Source: Hydrogenophaga intermedia
GTDB lineage: Bacteria > Pseudomonadota > Gammaproteobacteria > Burkholderiales > Burkholderiaceae_C
Length of the DNA stretch: 64,000 bases
Direction of reading: 5' to 3'
Assembly (NCBI RefSeq): GCF_023715105.1
Contig: NZ_JAMBNO010000002.1
Coordinates: forward strand, 124,001 to 188,000
Part shown: positions 16,150 through 26,273 of the stretch, piece after piece
Layout of the letters: each line of letters starts with the position of its first letter
Position numbering within the stretch: position 1 is the first letter of the stretch
Position numbers and translations under genes: made by a program
The notes under the pieces: model-generated
What the model saw: the letters and a program-made list of their open reading frames with translations, nothing else
Database searches by the model: none
What the model was told of the DNA's origin: nothing

Positions 16150-19100
16150 TCAGGCGTCGGCGGTCGTGCGGGCGTAGCGCGCCACCAGCGCCAGCAACTC
16201 GTCTTCCGAGTAAGGCTTGCCCAGGTAATGATCGACCCCGAGTTCGCGCGCGTGCTCCCGGTGCTTCTCGGCGATGCGCGAGGTGATCATGATCACCGGC
16301 AGGTCGGACATGCGCGCGTCGCCGCGGATGTTGCGCACGAGGTCGAAACCGTCCATGCGCGGCATCTCGATGTCGGACAGCACCACGGCAGGGCGCTCCG
16401 CTTGCAGCCTCTCCAGCGCCTGCAGACCGTCGGCCGCCAGCGAGACACGGTAGCCCTCGCGCTGCAGCAGGCGCTGCGTCACACGGCGCACCGTGATGGA
16501 ATCGTCCACCACCAGCACCAGCGGCACGTGGGCCATGGGCACCTCGGGCACCGCATCGCCGCCCGCCGGCGTTGACGACGGCTGCGGCTGCTCCTGCTGT
16601 TGGCGCACCCAGTCGGCCACCTGCGCGCCGTACACCGTGGACAAGGCCACGGGGTTGTAAATCAGGGCCACAGCGCCGGACGCCAGCACCGACATGCCCG
16701 CCAGACCGGGCAGGCGCGACAGCTGCGAACCCAGGTTCTTGACCACGACTTCCTGGTTGCCCAGCACCTCATCGACGTGCATGGCCACACGGCGAGCCGC
16801 GCTTCGGAAGATCACCACCGGCAGCGTGCGGTGCGTTTCCTGCGACTGGGCCGACGACTGCAACAGCGCCCCGCCCCAGTAGAACGGCACGCCCTCGTCG
16901 CCGTGGCGCAGGTGGCCCGTCGCGTAAGCAGCCTGCAGTTCAGCCGACGAGAGGCGGCGAACGATCTCCACCACGTTGGAGGGGACACCAAAGGCCAGTT
17001 CGCCCACGCGCAGCATCACCACCTGGGTCACCGCCGTCGTCAGCGGCAGCACAAGCTTGAATTGCGTGCCCTGGCCGCGCTGTGTGGACGTTTCGATGCG
17101 GCCGCCCAGCGCCAGCACGTCATTGCGCACCACGTCCATGCCGATGCCGCGACCCGCCAGTTCGGAGACTTCCTTGGCGGTGGAGATCCCGGCCTCGAAG
17201 ATGAGCTGGGCAGCTTGCGCATCGTCGATCGGAGCGTCAGGCGCCACCAGGCCCGCCTCACGCGCCTTCTCGCGCAAGCGGTCAAGGTCGATGCCGGCGC
17301 CGTCGTCGGCAAACACCAACGACACGTCGTTGAGTTCCTGGTGCAGCGTGATGTCGATGCGGCCCTCGGCCGGCTTGCCGTGCTGCTCGCGTTGCTCGGG
17401 GGCTTCGATACCGTGGGCCACGTGGTTGCGCAGCAGGTGCTCGAAGGCACCGGTCATGCGGTCGAGCACGCCCCGGTCCATCTCGATGTTGCCGCCCGTG
17501 ATGTCCAGGCGAACCTGTTTGCCCGATTCCTTGGACGCCTGGCGCACCACGCGGTACAGGCGCTCGGAGATGCCCTCGAACTCCACCATGCGCGTGCGCA
17601 GCAGGTCGCGTTGCAGCTCACGGGTCTGGCGGCCCTGGGCCACCAGGTTGTCTTCGGTGGCTTCCACCGCGCGCTGCAGGTTGCGCTGCACGGTGGCCAC
17701 GTCGTTGACCGACTCGGCCATCATGCGGGTGAGTTCCTGCACGCGTGTGAAGCGGTCGAACTCCAGCGGGTCAAAAGACTGTTCGTGATCCCGGGCCTGG
17801 GCCAGGCGGGACTGCATCTGGCTCTCGGCCTGCAGTTCGATGTCGCGCAGCTGATGGCGCAAGCGATCCAGGTTGCCGGTGAGTTCCTTGAGCGAGGTGC
17901 GCAGGGTGACGATCTCGGCTTCCATCCGCGCGCGAGAAATGATGACCTCACCCGTCTGGTTGACGAGACGATCCAGCAGCTCGGGACGCACGCGAACGGC
18001 GGCAGCGGCGCGCGCACCCAGCTGGGCGGGCGCGACCGGCGCGGTGAACTGGGCGCCCAGGGGCAATGCCGAGGGCACTGCCGACGGGGTCTCCGCAGCC
18101 TCGACCGGGGCAGTGGCCGGTGCCGCGTCGGCGGCCACAGACTCGGGCAGTGACTGCACCACGCTGCCGGTATCGGCGTCCGGGTGGCGCAGCTGCTCGA
18201 AGCGCGCAGCGATCGCGTCGAAGTCCTCCTGAAGCACCTGCACATCGCTGCTGCGCTGCACATCGGAACCCAGGCGCTCGGCCGCCGTCTCCATGCGGTG
18301 CGCCATTTCGCCCAACCGCAAGGCGCCAGCAAGGCGGGCGCTGCCCTTGAGGGTGTGCAGGTTTCGCAGCACCTCGGCACGCGCACTGGTGTTGTCGGGG
18401 CGCTGCACCCACTGGCGCAACGCAGCGCCAAGTTGCGGCAGCAGTTCCTGCGCCTCTTCCGCAAAGATCGGGAACAGATCGACATCGATGGTGTCGACCG
18501 CGTCGATGTCGTCGTCGATGTCCTGATGCAACTGCGGCTGGACCGGCAAGGGCGCCACGGGCTCCGGTGGCAGAACCCCCCAGCCCGTCTGCGCGGCCGT
18601 CGGTGCCTCGTCTGGCAGCTCCATCGGTACCTCGATCGACGCTTCGATCGGTGCTTCGATCGGTGCTTCGACCGGCTCTTCAAGCGGGGCCGCCGTCTCG
18701 ATCACCTCGATGGCATCGGCCTGCGGCAGCACCTCCGGTTCATCGTCACCGGGCAGCAACTCGACCTCATCGGTCAACTGCAGGAACACGCCGTCGGCGC
18801 TGTTGGCCGCAGGTGCGTCAATGGCAGCGGGGACCGCCGGCTCGACAAAGGAGTCCGGATCGTGCAGCGCACGCACGAGATCGGCCAGCACGGTGGGGTT
18901 GGCCTCCTTCAGGAAGCCCGCCGCAAACTGGTGCAGCAGGCGGCGGATGTCCTCGGCCGCCGCCACGAACAGCGGGCCCAGCGCGGGCGCGGCCGATTGG
19001 CCTTCTGCCTGACGCGCCGCCACCGCTTCCAGCGCGTGCTCCAGCGCGCGTGCGATGTCGGACAGCGATTCGAAACCCACGGTGCCCGACGCGCCCGCCA

Positions 19101-22100
19101 GCGAATGGGCCAGGCCCTCGGCTTGTTCGGGCACCGGCGCGTGCGTTTCGAGCGCCCATTCGGACAGTGCCGTGCTCAGGCGACGGGACCACTCGTCGGC
19201 TTCGTTGAGGAAGACGTTGTAGAGCTTGTGGCCGATCCGCAGCGGGCCGATCTCACGAACCTGATCGTCTGGTGCCGGCGCTTCGGGCAGGGCATCCACG
19301 GGCGCCTCTGCCATCGGTGCTTCGACCGGCGCCGCGGTCGACAACTCGATCTCTTCGACATCGGCAAAACCGGACTCGACGGCCTCGCGCGGGAAATCCT
19401 CGATGGCGTCGAATTCAGGCATCACGCGCGAAGGCGGGCCCTCGCGCTCATCGGTGGCGGTTGCAGGCGCGTCGTCGGTCGGAGCACCCGCAGCGGTCGG
19501 GCCACTCGAGTCGACGGGTTCGGCCGGCGCGGCCACCGCGGCCAGCAGGTCGAGGTCGATGTCGGCCAGCAAGGGGGCGTGCTCGGCAGCGGGCGGCGGC
19601 TCGGGTGCGTCCTCGGCCGCCGGCACGCTCGCCGGCGCAACGGGCACGGCCTCGGGCGCATCGGCCACCAAGGGGGCGAAGGCGCTCGGCGTGGTGCGGA
19701 TCGGCAGCCAGGTGCCTTGCTCTCGCAAGGCTTCCGCGCTGGCGCGAAACGGCTGCGAGCGCCAGGCATCGGCCTGTTGCGACTCGATCGCCTGCACCCA
19801 CTGTTCGAAATGATCGAGCGCATCGCCCGAGAGCGACAGCAGGGCGTCGTTGGCGGGCCGCTGCTCGGCCAGCACCGCGTTGAGCACTTGCTCCATGGCC
19901 CAGCCGGCTTCGCCGAACTCGTTGAGGCCAACCATGCGGGAGCTGCCCTTGAGCGTGTGAAAGGCGCGGCGCAGGGTGGTGAGTTGTTCGAGGTCGGCCG
20001 GTTCGCTGCGCAGGCGCGCGATGGCCTCGCGGCCATTGCCCACCACCTCGCGGGCCTCTTCGAGAAAGATGTCGAGCAGTTCGTCCTCGCCACCACCGTC
20101 GTCAGCGGGCGCGGCGGGCGCGGGCTCGGCAACCGCTTCGGCTTGCGACGCGGTCGCGGCTTCGGTGAGGCCCACCAGAGCCTGGGCGGCCACCTGGGCG
20201 TCGTCGCGCACCACGGCCTCGGCGGCCTCGCGCGCAGCCTTGGCCATGGCCGGCTGCTCGGCCAGGGCCGCGCGGTCGGCCAGCGAGTCGAGTTGCTGGC
20301 TCAGGCCGCTGAGGTCATCGATACCGCCGAAGACGCTGTCCACCACCCCCCGCACGCCCTCCTGGAGCGCCTCGGCATCTGTCTTGGCTGGCAGGGAACG
20401 GTCCTTGCCGACGCTGGAGCGGCCCATGAGCGGCACCAGGCCGCCCTTGACGTCGTCGTACACGAACAGCTTCTTGGCCAGCCCAGGCTGGTAGCTGAGC
20501 ATGTCCACCAGAAAGCTCAGGGCACTGAGGTTATCCCCCAGCTGCTGGAAGGTACCCGCCTCGCGGGCACGCGCCTCATCGATCTCGGTGTCGAGAATCT
20601 GCTCGACGCTCGTGCGCATGCGCGAGACCGCCTGCACCGCATGGTCCAGGCCGAGCACCGAGAACACACCGCGCATCTGCGCCAACTGCGACGCGGCCAC
20701 GTGCAGACCCGCTTTTTCCTGCGGGCTGCGGAAGAATTGGTCGAGCGACTTCTCAACCTCGCCGAGCGAGACCTTCAACTCGCCAACCACGCTGCCCATG
20801 GTCTGGCGATCGCTCACCCGGCGGTAGAGCTGCTCCATCCAGTCGTCCAGCGGGCGCGGCGGCTGGCCATCGATGACGCCATTGAGGCGCGTGGCCAGAT
20901 CCTGCGTTCGCACCGCCAGCTGCGGGTCGGCGGGATCGAAATCGTCGAAGGCCGCTTCAAGGTAGAGGGTGGTGGTGGCGACTTCCATCGCCAGCTCGGG
21001 GCGCACGCCACCGGCCTCGTTGACGGCACGGTCGGTGGCCTTGACCAGGGCCGCAGCGAGCGGTGCACTGGCGGGGTGCAGGCGCAGCAGCGACTCGCCG
21101 ATGAGACCGAACTGGTCGGTGACCTGGCGCGCGCGCGACGAATCGCCGCCCGAGAACAGCGACCACGCCTCCTTGGCCGCGTTCATGCGCTTGCGCGCGG
21201 TGGCGAGCAAGGCGGGGTCGTAGCGGCCGAGCGTGGCCTGGTGGTAGTCGACCGGCTGGTAGCGATCGAAGCCATAGGCCTCGCGCACGACGCCCAGGTG
21301 CCCAGCGGGCTGGCCGGCTTTCGGCCGGGTCTGGGCGCAGAAGAACAACAAGTCATTCAGCAGCGTCTCGGACACCTGGGCGCTGCCCGATGCCAGCTGA
21401 CCAAACTGCATGAGCAAACGCGACGTGGCGCGTTTGGCATAGACGTCGAAAGCCAGGCCATGCGTGGCCACGCCTTCGAAGAAGGCCGCCGCCACACGCC
21501 AGAAGGTGCGCTGACGCGGCTGCGTTGCACCGGCAGACAGGCCGGCGCACAGCTTGCCCAGTTGCTGGCTGGCTGCGGTGCTCTGGGTCTTGACGACCAG
21601 CAGGATCAGGCGATCGAAGAGGGAACGCACCGCGGGCGCTGCCTCCAGCGCCTTGACGCCATCGGGCGCGGCGAGGTCGACAGCCCGGTGATCGGTTTCC
21701 CACAGGTCGGCCGGGTGGATGCGCTCGGCGTTGGCGAGTTCAAGCACCTCGCGATACTGATGGAACAGGGCCACCGGTTGCACCGGCTTGTGGTTGAGCA
21801 CCGCCTCGAGGTATTCGATCAGGGCAAAGCTGGCACGCTCGACACGACCGGCAGCGTCCTCGGTGCAGGTCTCGGGCTTTTGCACGAAGCGCTGCACCGC
21901 CGATTCCATGCCGCGCAGCACCTGCGCGGGCGCACCAAGGCCCACCACCTCGAGCGCACCAACGGCCTGGTGCAGTTGCTGGCGCGCGATGCGCAACGCG
22001 GCCGGGTCGACAGCCTCCAGATCGCTGTGGCGGGCCGCCTCGTTCTCGCGCACAAAGCGCCGGATCGCCTTGTTCGCGCCGTCCAGCGACTTGCGCAACT

Positions 22101-22176
22101 CTTCGAAGACCCAGGCCAGGGGACCGAGATCGGCAACGGGAAGGTCTTGAAGGGCGGATTCGGTCGCTTCGGCCAT
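16150..22176 (-). CDS. chpA: Hybrid chemotaxis histidine kinase ChpA/PilL (type IV pili)
   Basis: A 2008-residue CheA-type kinase of the twitching-motility pathway. The layout is: an N-terminal degenerate Hpt/FimL-like half (1-650); Hpt domains with FHTLKGSSRMVG (His near 740), HSLAGASGTVGF (His near 1024) and LHTLKGSARLAG (His near 1273); an acidic, Pro-rich linker between them; dimerisation; a CheA-type ATPase with N-box HLLRNHVAHGIE (about 1585), DDGAGID and GRGIGMDVV (about 1675); a CheW-like domain (about 1710-1825); and a C-terminal receiver with VVDDSITVRR and the phospho-acceptor in VVLSDIEMPRMDGFD (about 1934). It is the last gene of pilG-H-I-J-chpA; no pilK or chpB follows. Pseudomonas ChpA is longer and has more Hpt copies. 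Confidence 0.92.
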   Translation of the reverse strand: MAEATESALQDLPVADLGPLAWVFEELRKSLDGANKAIRRFVRENEAARHSDLEAVDPAALRIARQQLHQAVGALEVVGLGAPAQVLRGMESAVQRFVQKPETCTEDAAGRVERASFALIEYLEAVLNHKPVQPVALFHQYREVLELANAERIHPADLWETDHRAVDLAAPDGVKALEAAPAVRSLFDRLILLVVKTQSTAASQQLGKLCAGLSAGATQPRQRTFWRVAAAFFEGVATHGLAFDVYAKRATSRLLMQFGQLASGSAQVSETLLNDLLFFCAQTRPKAGQPAGHLGVVREAYGFDRYQPVDYHQATLGRYDPALLATARKRMNAAKEAWSLFSGGDSSRARQVTDQFGLIGESLLRLHPASAPLAAALVKATDRAVNEAGGVRPELAMEVATTTLYLEAAFDDFDPADPQLAVRTQDLATRLNGVIDGQPPRPLDDWMEQLYRRVSDRQTMGSVVGELKVSLGEVEKSLDQFFRSPQEKAGLHVAASQLAQMRGVFSVLGLDHAVQAVSRMRTSVEQILDTEIDEARAREAGTFQQLGDNLSALSFLVDMLSYQPGLAKKLFVYDDVKGGLVPLMGRSSVGKDRSLPAKTDAEALQEGVRGVVDSVFGGIDDLSGLSQQLDSLADRAALAEQPAMAKAAREAAEAVVRDDAQVAAQALVGLTEAATASQAEAVAEPAPAAPADDGGGEDELLDIFLEEAREVVGNGREAIARLRSEPADLEQLTTLRRAFHTLKGSSRMVGLNEFGEAGWAMEQVLNAVLAEQRPANDALLSLSGDALDHFEQWVQAIESQQADAWRSQPFRASAEALREQGTWLPIRTTPSAFAPLVADAPEAVPVAPASVPAAEDAPEPPPAAEHAPLLADIDLDLLAAVAAPAEPVDSSGPTAAGAPTDDAPATATDEREGPPSRVMPEFDAIEDFPREAVESGFADVEEIELSTAAPVEAPMAEAPVDALPEAPAPDDQVREIGPLRIGHKLYNVFLNEADEWSRRLSTALSEWALETHAPVPEQAEGLAHSLAGASGTVGFESLSDIARALEHALEAVAARQAEGQSAAPALGPLFVAAAEDIRRLLHQFAAGFLKEANPTVLADLVRALHDPDSFVEPAVPAAIDAPAANSADGVFLQLTDEVELLPGDDEPEVLPQADAIEVIETAAPLEEPVEAPIEAPIEASIEVPMELPDEAPTAAQTGWGVLPPEPVAPLPVQPQLHQDIDDDIDAVDTIDVDLFPIFAEEAQELLPQLGAALRQWVQRPDNTSARAEVLRNLHTLKGSARLAGALRLGEMAHRMETAAERLGSDVQRSSDVQVLQEDFDAIAARFEQLRHPDADTGSVVQSLPESVAADAAPATAPVEAAETPSAVPSALPLGAQFTAPVAPAQLGARAAAAVRVRPELLDRLVNQTGEVIISRARMEAEIVTLRTSLKELTGNLDRLRHQLRDIELQAESQMQSRLAQARDHEQSFDPLEFDRFTRVQELTRMMAESVNDVATVQRNLQRAVEATEDNLVAQGRQTRELQRDLLRTRMVEFEGISERLYRVVRQASKESGKQVRLDITGGNIEMDRGVLDRMTGAFEHLLRNHVAHGIEAPEQREQHGKPAEGRIDITLHQELNDVSLVFADDGAGIDLDRLREKAREAGLVAPDAPIDDAQAAQLIFEAGISTAKEVSELAGRGIGMDVVRNDVLALGGRIETSTQRGQGTQFKLVLPLTTAVTQVVMLRVGELAFGVPSNVVEIVRRLSSAELQAAYATGHLRHGDEGVPFYWGGALLQSSAQSQETHRTLPVVIFRSAARRVAMHVDEVLGNQEVVVKNLGSQLSRLPGLAGMSVLASGAVALIYNPVALSTVYGAQVADWVRQQQEQPQPSSTPAGGDAVPEVPMAHVPLVLVVDDSITVRRVTQRLLQREGYRVSLAADGLQALERLQAERPAVVLSDIEMPRMDGFDLVRNIRGDARMSDLPVIMITSRIAEKHREHARELGVDHYLGKPYSEDELLALVARYARTTADA

Positions 22177-22212
22177 GGTGATCGCAGTGGGTCAGCGGAA
22201 CGGGTTGTGGGA

Positions 22213-24471
22213 TCAGGCGATCTTGAATCGCGCCACCGACTGACGCAGTTCTTCGGCCATGGCCGAGAGCTCGCGCACCTGCTGTGCCGTGGAGCGCGTG
22301 CCCTCACCGGTCTGCTCGGTCACCGCGAAGATGTGCTGGATGTTGCCGGCCACCTCGTTGGCCGACTCGGCCTCGCGGGAAGCGGCGTTCGAGATCTGTT
22401 CAATCAGGTCGGCCAGTCGGCGCGACACGCGATCGATTTCAGACAGCGCGGTACCCGCGTTGTCGGACAGCTTGGCCCCTTCGACCACACCCTGCGTGGA
22501 GCGCTCCATGGCGGCCACCGCGTCCTGCGTGTCGGTCTGAATGGTCTTCACCAGCGCGGCAATCTGGCGCGTGGCGTCGGCGGAGCGTTCGGCCAGTCGC
22601 TGCACTTCTTCAGCAACCACCGAGAAGCCGCGGCCGGCTTCACCGGCCGACGCGGCCTGGATGGCGGCGTTCAAGGCCAGCACGTTGGTCTGTTCGGTAA
22701 TGTCCGAGATCAGTTCGGTGATTTCACCAATCTCCTGCGAGGATTCGCCCAGGCGCTTGATCCGCTTGGAGGTTTCCTGGATCTGGTCGCGGATGGCGTT
22801 CATGCCGCCGATGGCGTCCTGCACGGCCTTCAGGCCGGACTCGGCGGCAGTCAGCGAAGCGCGCGCCACGTCGGCCGATTCCTGCGCCTGGTTGGACACC
22901 TGGTTGATGCGCTGCGCCATGTCGAGCACAGACTGGCCGGTTTCGCGGATCTCGCGCAGCTGCTCGGTGGAGGCCGCCAGCAGTTCGGTCGAGGTGTTCT
23001 CCACCGCCGACGTCGTCTGCGCCACGCGGGTGGCCGTGGCCTGCACGTTGCCCACCAGCGAACGAAGTTCTTCCACCGTGTAGTTCACCGAGTCGGCGAT
23101 GGCGCCGGTGATGTCCTCGGTCACGGTGGCTTCCTGCGTCAGGTCACCTTCGGCCACTGTCTGCAGTTCGTTCATCAATCGCAGAATGGCCGCCTGGTTG
23201 GCGTCGTTCACGCGCTTGGCTTCCTGCTCTTGCGCCTCGGCGGCGAGTCGCTGGGATTCGGCCACCATCTGGCGCGCACGGCTGTCCTGCAGTTGCACGT
23301 AGGCCAGGCCGACAGCACACAGCAAGGCGAAGCCGGCGGAGAAGGCCAGGGCCAGCAGCTCACCACCGCCGATGCCCGAGCGGCCGGACAAGTCCTGCTG
23401 CAGTTTTTCGAGACCGATACGCAGCGGTTCGCTGTCCGCCACGATGCCCGCCTGTGCCTCACGGGCAGACACCAGGCCTTGCAGATTGCCCAGGATGGCG
23501 CCGGCCTCGGTGCGGGTGGCTTCGTAGCTCTGCAGCAGCGCCGTCAGGCGCTCACGCACCTGCTCGTCGCGCGCCGGTGCCAGGCGCAGCTCTTCGCTGC
23601 CCTTGAGCAGGCCTTCGGTCAATTCCTTGAACGTGATCAGGTCCTTGCCGAGCAGGAACACGGCCTCCGGACTCACGCCTTCGAGCGTGAGGAATTCGTT
23701 GGCCGATTTGCCGATGCGCTGCGTGAGCATCACGAGCTGGCCGGCAGCGGAGATCTCGGCGGCGGGCGCGTTCTGCTGCAGCTTGAGCGATGCGATCGTC
23801 TCGGCAATTTCCAGCAGGTCGGAAGACTGGCGGTTGATGGTGCGCAGCGCGGTGCCCACCTGCGTCAGCGTGGCCTGCTGGTTCAGCACGGTGCCGGCGT
23901 TGCGCTCTGCGGTATCCACACGGGGCAGCAGTTCGTCCAGAGCGCCGCTGAAGTCACCACCCACGGGTTCGATACCGAGGTTGTTGTCACCCTGCTTCAA
24001 GCCACGCAGGCTGGTGGCCAGCACGGTGGCGCTGTCGCGCACTTCCGGGAACGCGGAAGGGGCGCCCACCATGGCCTGCGACACGCTCTTGGCCAGACGC
24101 TGCGACTGCATGAGCGCCTGACCGCTGGCCGCCACCTGACGACTGATCTTCTCGGTCTGGCTCAGGGTGAAGAAGGTGACCGCACCGAGCACCAGCAGCG
24201 CAAACGCCAGCAGCACGGCCAGCGAACGCTGGTGCTGTTCCGCTGGCCGGCGACCGAGCACCGGCAGGGAGACCAGCGCGTCGCGACCGGAATCGGACTC
24301 GTCGTCCGTGATCAGCAGGTTGTCGCCCAGATCACCGGCGCTGTCGTCGGGTGCGAGCCGCGCCGCTGCCAGCTCGGCGATCTCCTGATCGGTCGCCTTG
24401 GAGAGGTCAGGCTCATCGGCGTCCTTGCCCTTCTTGGAGAAAAGACCCTGAAAGCGATCCAGCGTGGCCAT
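22213..24471 (-). CDS. pilJ: Twitching motility methyl-accepting chemotaxis protein PilJ
   Basis: A 752-residue transducer feeding ChpA. Domain order: a cytoplasmic acidic N-terminus of about 70 residues, membrane helix 1 ([20 protein letters not shown], about 82-101), a periplasmic PilJ-type double helical domain, membrane helix 2 ([20 protein letters not shown], about 370-389), a HAMP-like linker, and a cytoplasmic coiled-coil signalling domain whose tip reads [18 protein letters not shown]. The ATG is preceded by GGAAGG at normal spacing; an in-frame TTG five codons upstream is less likely. Same operon as pilI and chpA (36 bp to chpA). Confidence 0.92.
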   Translation of the reverse strand: MATLDRFQGLFSKKGKDADEPDLSKATDQEIAELAAARLAPDDSAGDLGDNLLITDDESDSGRDALVSLPVLGRRPAEQHQRSLAVLLAFALLVLGAVTFFTLSQTEKISRQVAASGQALMQSQRLAKSVSQAMVGAPSAFPEVRDSATVLATSLRGLKQGDNNLGIEPVGGDFSGALDELLPRVDTAERNAGTVLNQQATLTQVGTALRTINRQSSDLLEIAETIASLKLQQNAPAAEISAAGQLVMLTQRIGKSANEFLTLEGVSPEAVFLLGKDLITFKELTEGLLKGSEELRLAPARDEQVRERLTALLQSYEATRTEAGAILGNLQGLVSAREAQAGIVADSEPLRIGLEKLQQDLSGRSGIGGGELLALAFSAGFALLCAVGLAYVQLQDSRARQMVAESQRLAAEAQEQEAKRVNDANQAAILRLMNELQTVAEGDLTQEATVTEDITGAIADSVNYTVEELRSLVGNVQATATRVAQTTSAVENTSTELLAASTEQLREIRETGQSVLDMAQRINQVSNQAQESADVARASLTAAESGLKAVQDAIGGMNAIRDQIQETSKRIKRLGESSQEIGEITELISDITEQTNVLALNAAIQAASAGEAGRGFSVVAEEVQRLAERSADATRQIAALVKTIQTDTQDAVAAMERSTQGVVEGAKLSDNAGTALSEIDRVSRRLADLIEQISNAASREAESANEVAGNIQHIFAVTEQTGEGTRSTAQQVRELSAMAEELRQSVARFKIA

Positions 24472-24531
24472 GTTTTTACCTTCCAACTCAGAACAGGTGA
24501 CGGAAACGTCGGGTGCCGTGTGTCGGCATCT

Positions 24532-25071
24532 TCAGGCCGCAATGGCCAGGAACTCGGGCTCGTTGACGAGCAGTTGCAGGTCCAGCTCCTGCCAGGCCTG
24601 CCCGCTGTCGTCGATCAGGAGGCGGGTGATGAACGTCGGCGCGTCGGCAGGGCGCTGCGCCACGGACTTGAAGGCCCCCGGGTTGCGCAAACCCAGCAGG
24701 CGATCGATCCAGAGGACCGCGTTGAGGCCCAGCGCGCCGTGCAGACTCACCAGCCGGGCATCGGAGGTGACGCGGTCGGCCGTGCGTTGCACCGGGCGCG
24801 CGGCATTGCCCTGCAGCAAGCCGGCCAGGTCCACGACGCCATTGAGGCCACCGCGCAGGTTGGCCACGCCCACGTACCAGGGTTTGGTGTACGGCACGGG
24901 CTGTACCGCGGACCAGGGAAAAATCTCGCCCGACTGCACCAATGGCAGCAGGAGCTTGTGCCCGCCAGCCTCGATGGCCAGCCAGGTCGCCGTCAAGGCT
25001 TCGGTCTTGGCCGCCGTGAGGCGCTGGGCCAGGCGTTCCTGCAGTTCCTTGAGCGACTGTCGTTTGGCCAT
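24532..25071 (-). CDS. pilI: CheW-like coupling protein PilI
   Basis: A 179-residue protein with a single CheW fold. Characteristic pieces are ATWLAIEAGGHKLLLPL (about residue 28), VPYTKPWYVGVANLRGGLNGVVDL (in two halves, about residues 58-81) and VLWIDRLLGLR (about residue 119). It couples PilJ to ChpA in the twitching chemosensory complex. It lies between pilH and pilJ, the conserved order. Length and motifs agree with PilI. Confidence 0.9.
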   Translation of the reverse strand: MAKRQSLKELQERLAQRLTAAKTEALTATWLAIEAGGHKLLLPLVQSGEIFPWSAVQPVPYTKPWYVGVANLRGGLNGVVDLAGLLQGNAARPVQRTADRVTSDARLVSLHGALGLNAVLWIDRLLGLRNPGAFKSVAQRPADAPTFITRLLIDDSGQAWQELDLQLLVNEPEFLAIAA

Positions 25072-25090
25072 GCTGTGGTCGGTAGCCAGG

Positions 25091-25456
25091 TCAGGCCAGC
25101 GCGCGGATCTTGGACAGCAACTCGTCGCCGTTGACCGGCTTGGTCACGTAGTCGCGCGCGCCCTGGCGCATGCCCCAGACGCGGTCGGTCTCCAGGTTCT
25201 TGCTCGTGCACATGACGATGGGAATGCTCGAATACTGTGGGTCACGCGTGATGGCACGCGTGAGCTGAAAACCATTCTGTCCGGGCATCACCACGTCCAT
25301 CAGGATGAGGTCAGGCTTTTCCTCGCCGAGACGACGAAAGGCCTCGTCGGCATTCTCGGGGGTGCGAACCGTGTAGCCATTTTTGGTCAACAGATCCGAC
25401 AGGACCATGAGCTCGGTCTTGGAATCGTCGACGACGAGGATCTTCTGGATGGGCAT
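25091..25456 (-). CDS. pilH: Twitching motility response regulator PilH
   Basis: A 121-residue stand-alone receiver. The acidic pair is in ILVVDDSKTE, the phospho-acceptor Asp is in LILMDVVMPGQNGF (about residue 53), and the conserved Lys is in DYVTKPVNGDEL (about residue 105). In Pseudomonas PilH opposes PilG in setting pilus extension or retraction. Its ATG overlaps the pilG stop by one base (TGATG), implying translational coupling. The assignment as PilH rather than PilG rests on gene order and on the closer match of the upstream gene to PilG. Confidence 0.88.
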   Translation of the reverse strand: MPIQKILVVDDSKTELMVLSDLLTKNGYTVRTPENADEAFRRLGEEKPDLILMDVVMPGQNGFQLTRAITRDPQYSSIPIVMCTSKNLETDRVWGMRQGARDYVTKPVNGDELLSKIRALA

Positions 25457-25851
25457 CAGGACACTCCGTTGAGGTTGGTGCCGAACTGCTGCACCGCATG
25501 CAGCAGCTGGTCTTTGGTGAAAGGTTTGGTGAGGTAGTCCTGCGAGCCGACCATGCGGCCACGGGCCTTGTCGAACACGCCGTCCTTGGACGAGAGCATG
25601 ACAACGGGAATACCCGCGAACCTGGCGTTGCGCTTGATGATGGCGCATGTCTGATAGCCGTCCAGGCGCGGCATCAGGATGTCGCAGAAGATCAGATCGG
25701 GCTGGTAGTCGTTGATCTTGGCCAGGGCGTCAAAGCCGTCATCGGCCAGCAGGACCTCATGCCCGCCTTGCTTCAGGAATATCTCGGCACTGCGCCGGAT
25801 GGTGTTGCTGTCGTCGACGACAAGAACCTTCAGGGCGGACGTTGCGCTCAC
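25456..25851 (-). CDS. pilG: Twitching motility response regulator PilG
   Basis: A 131-residue receiver protein beginning at a GTG: VSATSALKVLVVDDSNTIRR. GAGGAG lies about 10 bases upstream of this GTG, while the upstream ATG at 25875 has no ribosome site and would add eight residues not typical of PilG. The phospho-acceptor is in LIFCDILMPRLDGY and the conserved Lys in DYLTKPFTKDQL. It is the first gene of pilG-H-I-J-chpA and in Pseudomonas promotes pilus extension. The promoter should lie in the 95 bp before rubredoxin. Confidence 0.9.
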   Translation of the reverse strand: MSATSALKVLVVDDSNTIRRSAEIFLKQGGHEVLLADDGFDALAKINDYQPDLIFCDILMPRLDGYQTCAIIKRNARFAGIPVVMLSSKDGVFDKARGRMVGSQDYLTKPFTKDQLLHAVQQFGTNLNGVS

Positions 25852-25945
25852 GATGGACGGACTCCTCAACACCATCTGTGACGACGCGGCCAGCCCACCC
25901 CGTCACATGGAACAACCGGCTGCCGAGCGAGCGCCCGTCAACCGG

Positions 25946-26119
25946 TCAGATTTGCACCATTTCGAAATCTTCTTTGCGAGCGCCGCACTCGGGGCAGGTC
26001 CAGTTCATCGGAACCTCGGCCCAGGGTGTTCCCGGCGGTACGCCATGCTCGGGCGCGCCAGTGGCCTCGTCATAGATCCAGCCACAGATCAGGCACATCC
26101 AAGTCTTGCTATCGGTCAT
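25946..26119 (-). CDS. Rubredoxin
   Basis: A 57-residue one-iron electron carrier. Both iron knuckles are complete: CLICGWIYDEATG near the start and CPECGARKEDF near the end. Length and spacing are those of a classical rubredoxin, which in proteobacteria passes electrons to alkane hydroxylases or protects against oxygen. It stands alone upstream of the pil operon on the same strand; no rubredoxin reductase is in the window. The start at MTDSKTWMC is used because the first Cys knuckle follows directly; ten more in-frame codons upstream are unlikely. Confidence 0.92.
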   Translation of the reverse strand: MTDSKTWMCLICGWIYDEATGAPEHGVPPGTPWAEVPMNWTCPECGARKEDFEMVQI

Positions 26120-26273
26120 GGTTTTCAGGGTCGGTATCGTAGAATGCAAGAATTGTATCTAGCCTGTTCAAGCGCTCTGCGGCGTGATTTCACAGGCGAA
26201 TGGCCACGATACTGATGCGTGCAGGGCACGCCCCGGGTGAGCCCACCGCCTTGTGCCCTGCGGGCCTGCCTCC

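Noticed and set aside
18630..18670. Short tandem repeat inside chpA (repeats of GATCGGTGCTTC type)
   Set aside because: It encodes the acidic EAPIEAPIEA linker of the kinase; a normal low-complexity spacer, not a CRISPR or regulatory repeat.
18184..25134. A 2316-codon plus-strand open frame antisense to chpA and pilJ
   Set aside because: It mirrors the chpA, pilJ and pilI codon structure and has no recognisable fold. Long antisense frames are expected in such GC-rich DNA.
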